From the NCBI GenBank assembly GCA_015492245.1, contig WGFM01000017.1:1-38692 (forward strand): 38,692 nucleotides of DNA, given 5' to 3'. Position numbers and translations under genes: made by a program. Under the pieces are notes generated by a model. The model saw only the letters and a list, made by a program, of their open reading frames with translations. It did not search any database and was not told the DNA's origin. This document shows positions 35,947 through 38,692 of this stretch, piece by piece; position 1 is the first letter of the stretch; each line of letters opens with the position of its first letter. The stretch comes from Deltaproteobacteria bacterium. GTDB lineage: Bacteria; Desulfobacterota; GWC2-55-46; DRQE01.

Positions 35947-37199
35947 TGGAAAGAATACTCGAGAAAAGAAACTTCCACCTTATATTCTCCCTTTTCCTTG
36001 CACTCCTGGTGCTTCTCATATACTCCAACACATTCTATGCGAGTTTCCACTTCGATGATACCATGCACATAGTGGAAAACTATCTGATAAGGGATCTCTC
36101 CAACTTCTTCGAGATATTGAGAGCCCAGAGAGGGGTTACCATGCTCACCTTTGCCCTCAACTACGCCCTTGGTGGGCTAAATGTGGTGGGCTACCATGTG
36201 GTAAACATTACCATACACATAGTAAATGGCATACTGGTATACCTGCTCCTGTATTACACCATAAGGCGTTTTGAAGGTGTGGAACAGTGGTGGGCCAGGA
36301 AGATAGCTGCCTTTACAGCCCTTCTTTTTGCAGTCCATCCCGTACAGACACAGGCAGTAACCTACATAGTGCAGAGGATGGAGAGCCTTTCGAGCATGTT
36401 CTACCTTCTGGGGCTTCTCTTCTTCATAAAGGCAGTGGATGCTGGCACCAGAACCAGAAGGGGGCTTCTATATGGTGGGGTGGTGCTCGCCTACATGCTG
36501 GGCTTTTACTCCAAAGAGATAGCCGTAACCCTGCCTGCGATAGTCTTTCTTTACGACCTTTGCTTCGTAAACAGAGGAAACATAAAGGGGATGGGCCAGA
36601 GGCTGCCACTTTACGGAGCACTGACTCTGTTGCTTATCTATTTTGTGGTCTCCACCGTTGTGCCTGCAGGCGGGTTCGGGGATCTGAGCAAAGAGGCACA
36701 GGCACTCTCCTACAGAGACCCAAGTGCAGGATTTGGCGTTAAGAGTATTGCCTCCCTTGAGTATCTCTTCACCCAGTTCAATGTGCTCCTCTACTACATT
36801 GTGCTTCTCCTTGTGCCTGTAAACCAGAATCTGGACTACGACTTCCCCATATCTCGTGGACTTTTTGAAACACCTGTGGTAAAAGAAGGGACAGTGCTGA
36901 ACATCCCCATTCTGCCACCTGTGGTATCCCTTGTTATACTGCTCGTCATAATAGGGGTGGGTGTGTATCTCTTCGCAAGGGGAAGAAGGGAGGGCTCGTT
37001 ACGAAAACTCATGGTCTCGTTCTTCATATTCTGGTTCTTCATAATACTTTCACCAACATCGAGCTTCATACCCATAATAGATGTTATATTTGAACACAGG
37101 GTATACCTTGCATCGGTCGGTTTCTTTGCCATATTCGTTCTCTGCATGGATGCCGGGTTCGGTTGTCTCGCCCAAAGAAAGGAGAGTAGAACGCCTTGA
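35943..37199 (+). CDS. GT-C-type membrane glycosyltransferase-like protein (TMTC-like, no TPR tail)
   Basis: A 418-residue protein with about ten predicted membrane helices. The first extracytoplasmic loop carries an acidic pair in FHFDDTMHIVEN, the typical GT-C catalytic position. Later motifs LLFAVHPVQTQAVTYIVQRM and FIPIIDVIFEHRVYLASVGF match the membrane part of TMTC-like proteins that normally continue into further helices and TPR repeats. Here the frame ends soon after the EHRVYL motif, so the TPR part is absent. It would use a lipid-linked sugar to glycosylate an external target (inference). Its TGA overlaps the TTG start of the response regulator. Confidence 0.8.
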   Translation: MMERILEKRNFHLIFSLFLALLVLLIYSNTFYASFHFDDTMHIVENYLIRDLSNFFEILRAQRGVTMLTFALNYALGGLNVVGYHVVNITIHIVNGILVYLLLYYTIRRFEGVEQWWARKIAAFTALLFAVHPVQTQAVTYIVQRMESLSSMFYLLGLLFFIKAVDAGTRTRRGLLYGGVVLAYMLGFYSKEIAVTLPAIVFLYDLCFVNRGNIKGMGQRLPLYGALTLLLIYFVVSTVVPAGGFGDLSKEAQALSYRDPSAGFGVKSIASLEYLFTQFNVLLYYIVLLLVPVNQNLDYDFPISRGLFETPVVKEGTVLNIPILPPVVSLVILLVIIGVGVYLFARGRREGSLRKLMVSFFIFWFFIILSPTSSFIPIIDVIFEHRVYLASVGFFAIFVLCMDAGFGCLAQRKESRTP

Positions 37200-37807
37200 T
37201 AGAGAGGACCACGCAACCCCCTTTGGAGAAGGGCACAAAGACTGTCCTCATAGCAGATGACAACGCCATATCGAGGAAGTGTCTCAAGAGCCATCTTGAA
37301 AGTTTCGGCTACAGGATAGTGGCGGAGGTGGCAGACGGGGAGAAGGCCGTTGAGGAGGCAAAAAAACACAGGCCTTCTCTTATACTGCTGGATATAAAGA
37401 TGCCACGGATGGGTGGCATAGAGGCTGCCCGCATTATAACGAACCTATCACCTGTACCCATAATCCTTATAACAGGCCATGCCTCTGAAGAGCTGGCTGA
37501 AGAGGCTGCAGAGGCAGGGGTGTTTGCCTATCTGGTAAAACCTGTAACAAGGAAGCATCTTCTGCCTGCCATAAAGCTTGCCTTCACAAGGTTCGAGGAG
37601 TTCAAGCGCCTCGAAGAGGAGGTGGCGGACCTCAGGGAGGCCCTCGAGGCAAGAAAACTCATAGAGAAGGCAAAGGGTATACTCATGAAGCGATGCAAGA
37701 TAGACGAAGAGGCAGCCTACAGGCTTCTGCAGACCCACTCGCAGAAAGAGAACAGGAAGATGCACGAGATAGCAAAAATGATTATAGAGGCAAGCAAGCT
37801 CATATAA
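37196..37807 (+). CDS. Response regulator with ANTAR RNA-binding output domain
   Basis: A 203-residue receiver-ANTAR protein. The receiver domain has the acidic pocket ADDN, the phospho-acceptor Asp in LILLDIKMPRMGG, Thr in ILITGHA and Lys in LVKPV. A coiled-coil linker leads to the ANTAR domain (about 145-203, IEKAKGILMKR ... AAYRLLQ). ANTAR proteins bind paired hexaloop RNA hairpins and prevent transcription termination. The start is TTG, sharing bases with the upstream stop (TTGA), with AAAGGAG 11 bases upstream. No histidine kinase is nearby, so the signal is unknown. Confidence 0.92.
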   Translation: MIERTTQPPLEKGTKTVLIADDNAISRKCLKSHLESFGYRIVAEVADGEKAVEEAKKHRPSLILLDIKMPRMGGIEAARIITNLSPVPIILITGHASEELAEEAAEAGVFAYLVKPVTRKHLLPAIKLAFTRFEEFKRLEEEVADLREALEARKLIEKAKGILMKRCKIDEEAAYRLLQTHSQKENRKMHEIAKMIIEASKLI

Positions 37808-37814
37808 AAAATAT

Positions 37815-38093
37815 ATGGGATTATACGAAAAACTATCACTCGCAACCAGACCAATTAAGTTCATACGAAGGCTTATAGTTGCCGTAATAGGCTTTACGGT
37901 CCTCCTTATCGGCATGGCCCTCATAGTCCTTCCTGGCCCTGCCACCCTGGTCATACCACTTGGGCTACTCATCCTTGCCACAGAGTTCGTCTGGGCAAGG
38001 CGACTTCTCAAAAAATTCAAAGAGACCGTTAAAAAACTCAACAACAGGGGCAAGAAAACTGACGATGGAAAAGGCGGAACAGAAAAGTCCTGA
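37815..38093 (+). CDS. PGPGW-family small membrane protein
   Basis: A 92-residue protein with two closely spaced membrane helices. The hairpin VLPGPATLVIPLGLLILATE is characteristic of the PGPGW putative transmembrane family, followed by WARRLLKK and a strongly basic, charged tail. It begins 7 bases after the ANTAR regulator. Its end overlaps the ATPase start by 29 bases. The function of the family is unknown. Confidence 0.82.
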   Translation: MGLYEKLSLATRPIKFIRRLIVAVIGFTVLLIGMALIVLPGPATLVIPLGLLILATEFVWARRLLKKFKETVKKLNNRGKKTDDGKGGTEKS

Positions 38094-38692
38094 CCCCTGT
38101 GGTGATTGGTACAGAAAAGACATTGCCCTTGTGGCCGAAGAACTTGCCACCTCTGTCAGAGAAGGGCTATCAGAAGAAGAGGCCTCAAGGCGCCTTACCC
38201 GCTACGGGCCAAACCGTCTTAAGGAGGTCAGGAGAGAAACTAAACTACAGAAGTTCCTCAAGCAGTTCACAGAGTTCATAATCCTGGTTCTCATAGGCGC
38301 GGCCCTCATAGCAGGGCTTCTTGGCGAATGGATAGACTCGCTTGCAATCCTTGCCATAGTGCTTCTCAACGGTGTCATAGGCTACATCCAGGAAGAAAAG
38401 GCCGAAAGGGTTCTTGAGTCTCTCAAGAGGCTTGCGGCGCCTGTGGCAAAGGTCATACGGGGTGGCGAGCTTCTGCACATAGAGGCAGAGAGACTCGTTC
38501 CAGGAGACCTCATTGTAATAGAGGCAGGTGATATGATACCTGCCGATGCACGGTGTGTGGAGGCGGAATTTCTGCGAGTGGACGAGGCCCCGCTTACAGG
38601 AGAATCCCACGCGGTAACCAAGGACCCTGCCCCTCTCGAAGACCATGTGCCCCTTGCGGACAGACTCAACATGCTCTTTTCAGGCACCACCG
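38065..38692 (+). CDS. P-type cation-transporting ATPase, N-terminal part, 3' end outside window
   Basis: The first 209 codons of a P-type ATPase, cut by the window edge. A cation-ATPase N-terminal domain (GLSEEEASRRLTRYGPNRL) is followed by two membrane helices (FIILVLIGAALIAGLL and LAILAIVLLNGVIGYIQE) and the actuator domain with RVDEAPLTGES. The arrangement fits type II pumps such as Ca2+-ATPases, but the ion-binding helices lie outside, so the ion is unknown. ATG 38065 overlaps the PGPGW gene in another frame. Confidence 0.92.
   Translation, partial: MEKAEQKSPDPCGDWYRKDIALVAEELATSVREGLSEEEASRRLTRYGPNRLKEVRRETKLQKFLKQFTEFIILVLIGAALIAGLLGEWIDSLAILAIVLLNGVIGYIQEEKAERVLESLKRLAAPVAKVIRGGELLHIEAERLVPGDLIVIEAGDMIPADARCVEAEFLRVDEAPLTGESHAVTKDPAPLEDHVPLADRLNMLFSGTT

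Noticed and set aside
1-38692. CRISPR array, prophage or complete insertion sequence
   Set aside because: I saw no regularly spaced direct repeats, no transposase or integrase frame and no phage structural genes. Only the small inverted-repeat patch at 2285-2381 hints at a mobile element.

Overview
The window is about 38.7 kb of a compact bacterial chromosome. Gene content suggests an anaerobic Nitrospirota- or Desulfobacterota-like organism. The reasons are tandem B12-binding-type radical SAM/DUF2344 proteins next to RNase G, a membrane pyrophosphatase, a full-length NADH-type complex I with separate NuoC and NuoD and extra MrpD-like pumps, and an ispE-tRNA-Gln-prs-rplY-pth run. This placement is inferred from protein families and synteny, and no marker gene fixes the genus.

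Region 1 (1-2482) is accessory. An AT-rich restriction-modification pair on the minus strand, with the endonuclease cut by the window edge, lies directly 3' of a tRNA-Ser(GCU) gene. That tRNA gene appears to lack four bases of its 3' acceptor strand. Next to it is a non-coding patch with inverted repeats. The layout looks like the edge of an integrated island.

Region 2 (2483-8259, plus strand) has two tandem paralogous radical SAM proteins, the second fused to DUF2344, followed by RNase G.

Region 3 (8265-14755, minus strand) is housekeeping: ispE, tRNA-Gln, prs, rplY, pth, hppA and ychF, with a strong terminator after hppA.

Region 4 (14782-31089, minus strand) is a complex I operon of about 16 kb: nuoA-B-C-D-E-F-G, a cyclic-nucleotide-binding protein, nuoH-I-J-K, nuoM, nuoN, a MrpD-like antiporter, a 70-residue membrane protein and a NuoL-like subunit. 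It has four antiporter-type subunits instead of three. A near-consensus sigma70 promoter with a 17-bp perfect palindrome just upstream precedes nuoA. Together with the pyrophosphatase, this makes the window rich in ion-pumping machinery.

Region 5 (31090-34564, minus strand) holds a transaldolase-like gene, an AMP-forming acyl-CoA synthetase, a 31-residue Lys/Arg-rich small gene with its own promoter and terminator, and a nitrilase-superfamily amidohydrolase.

Region 6 (34697-38692, plus strand) has tRNA-Leu(CAG) and then a tightly overlapping cluster: GT2 glycosyltransferase, DUF2304 protein, GT-C-type membrane protein, ANTAR response regulator, PGPGW-family membrane protein and a P-type cation ATPase cut by the window edge. 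The first three resemble a three-component lipid-linked glycosylation cassette.
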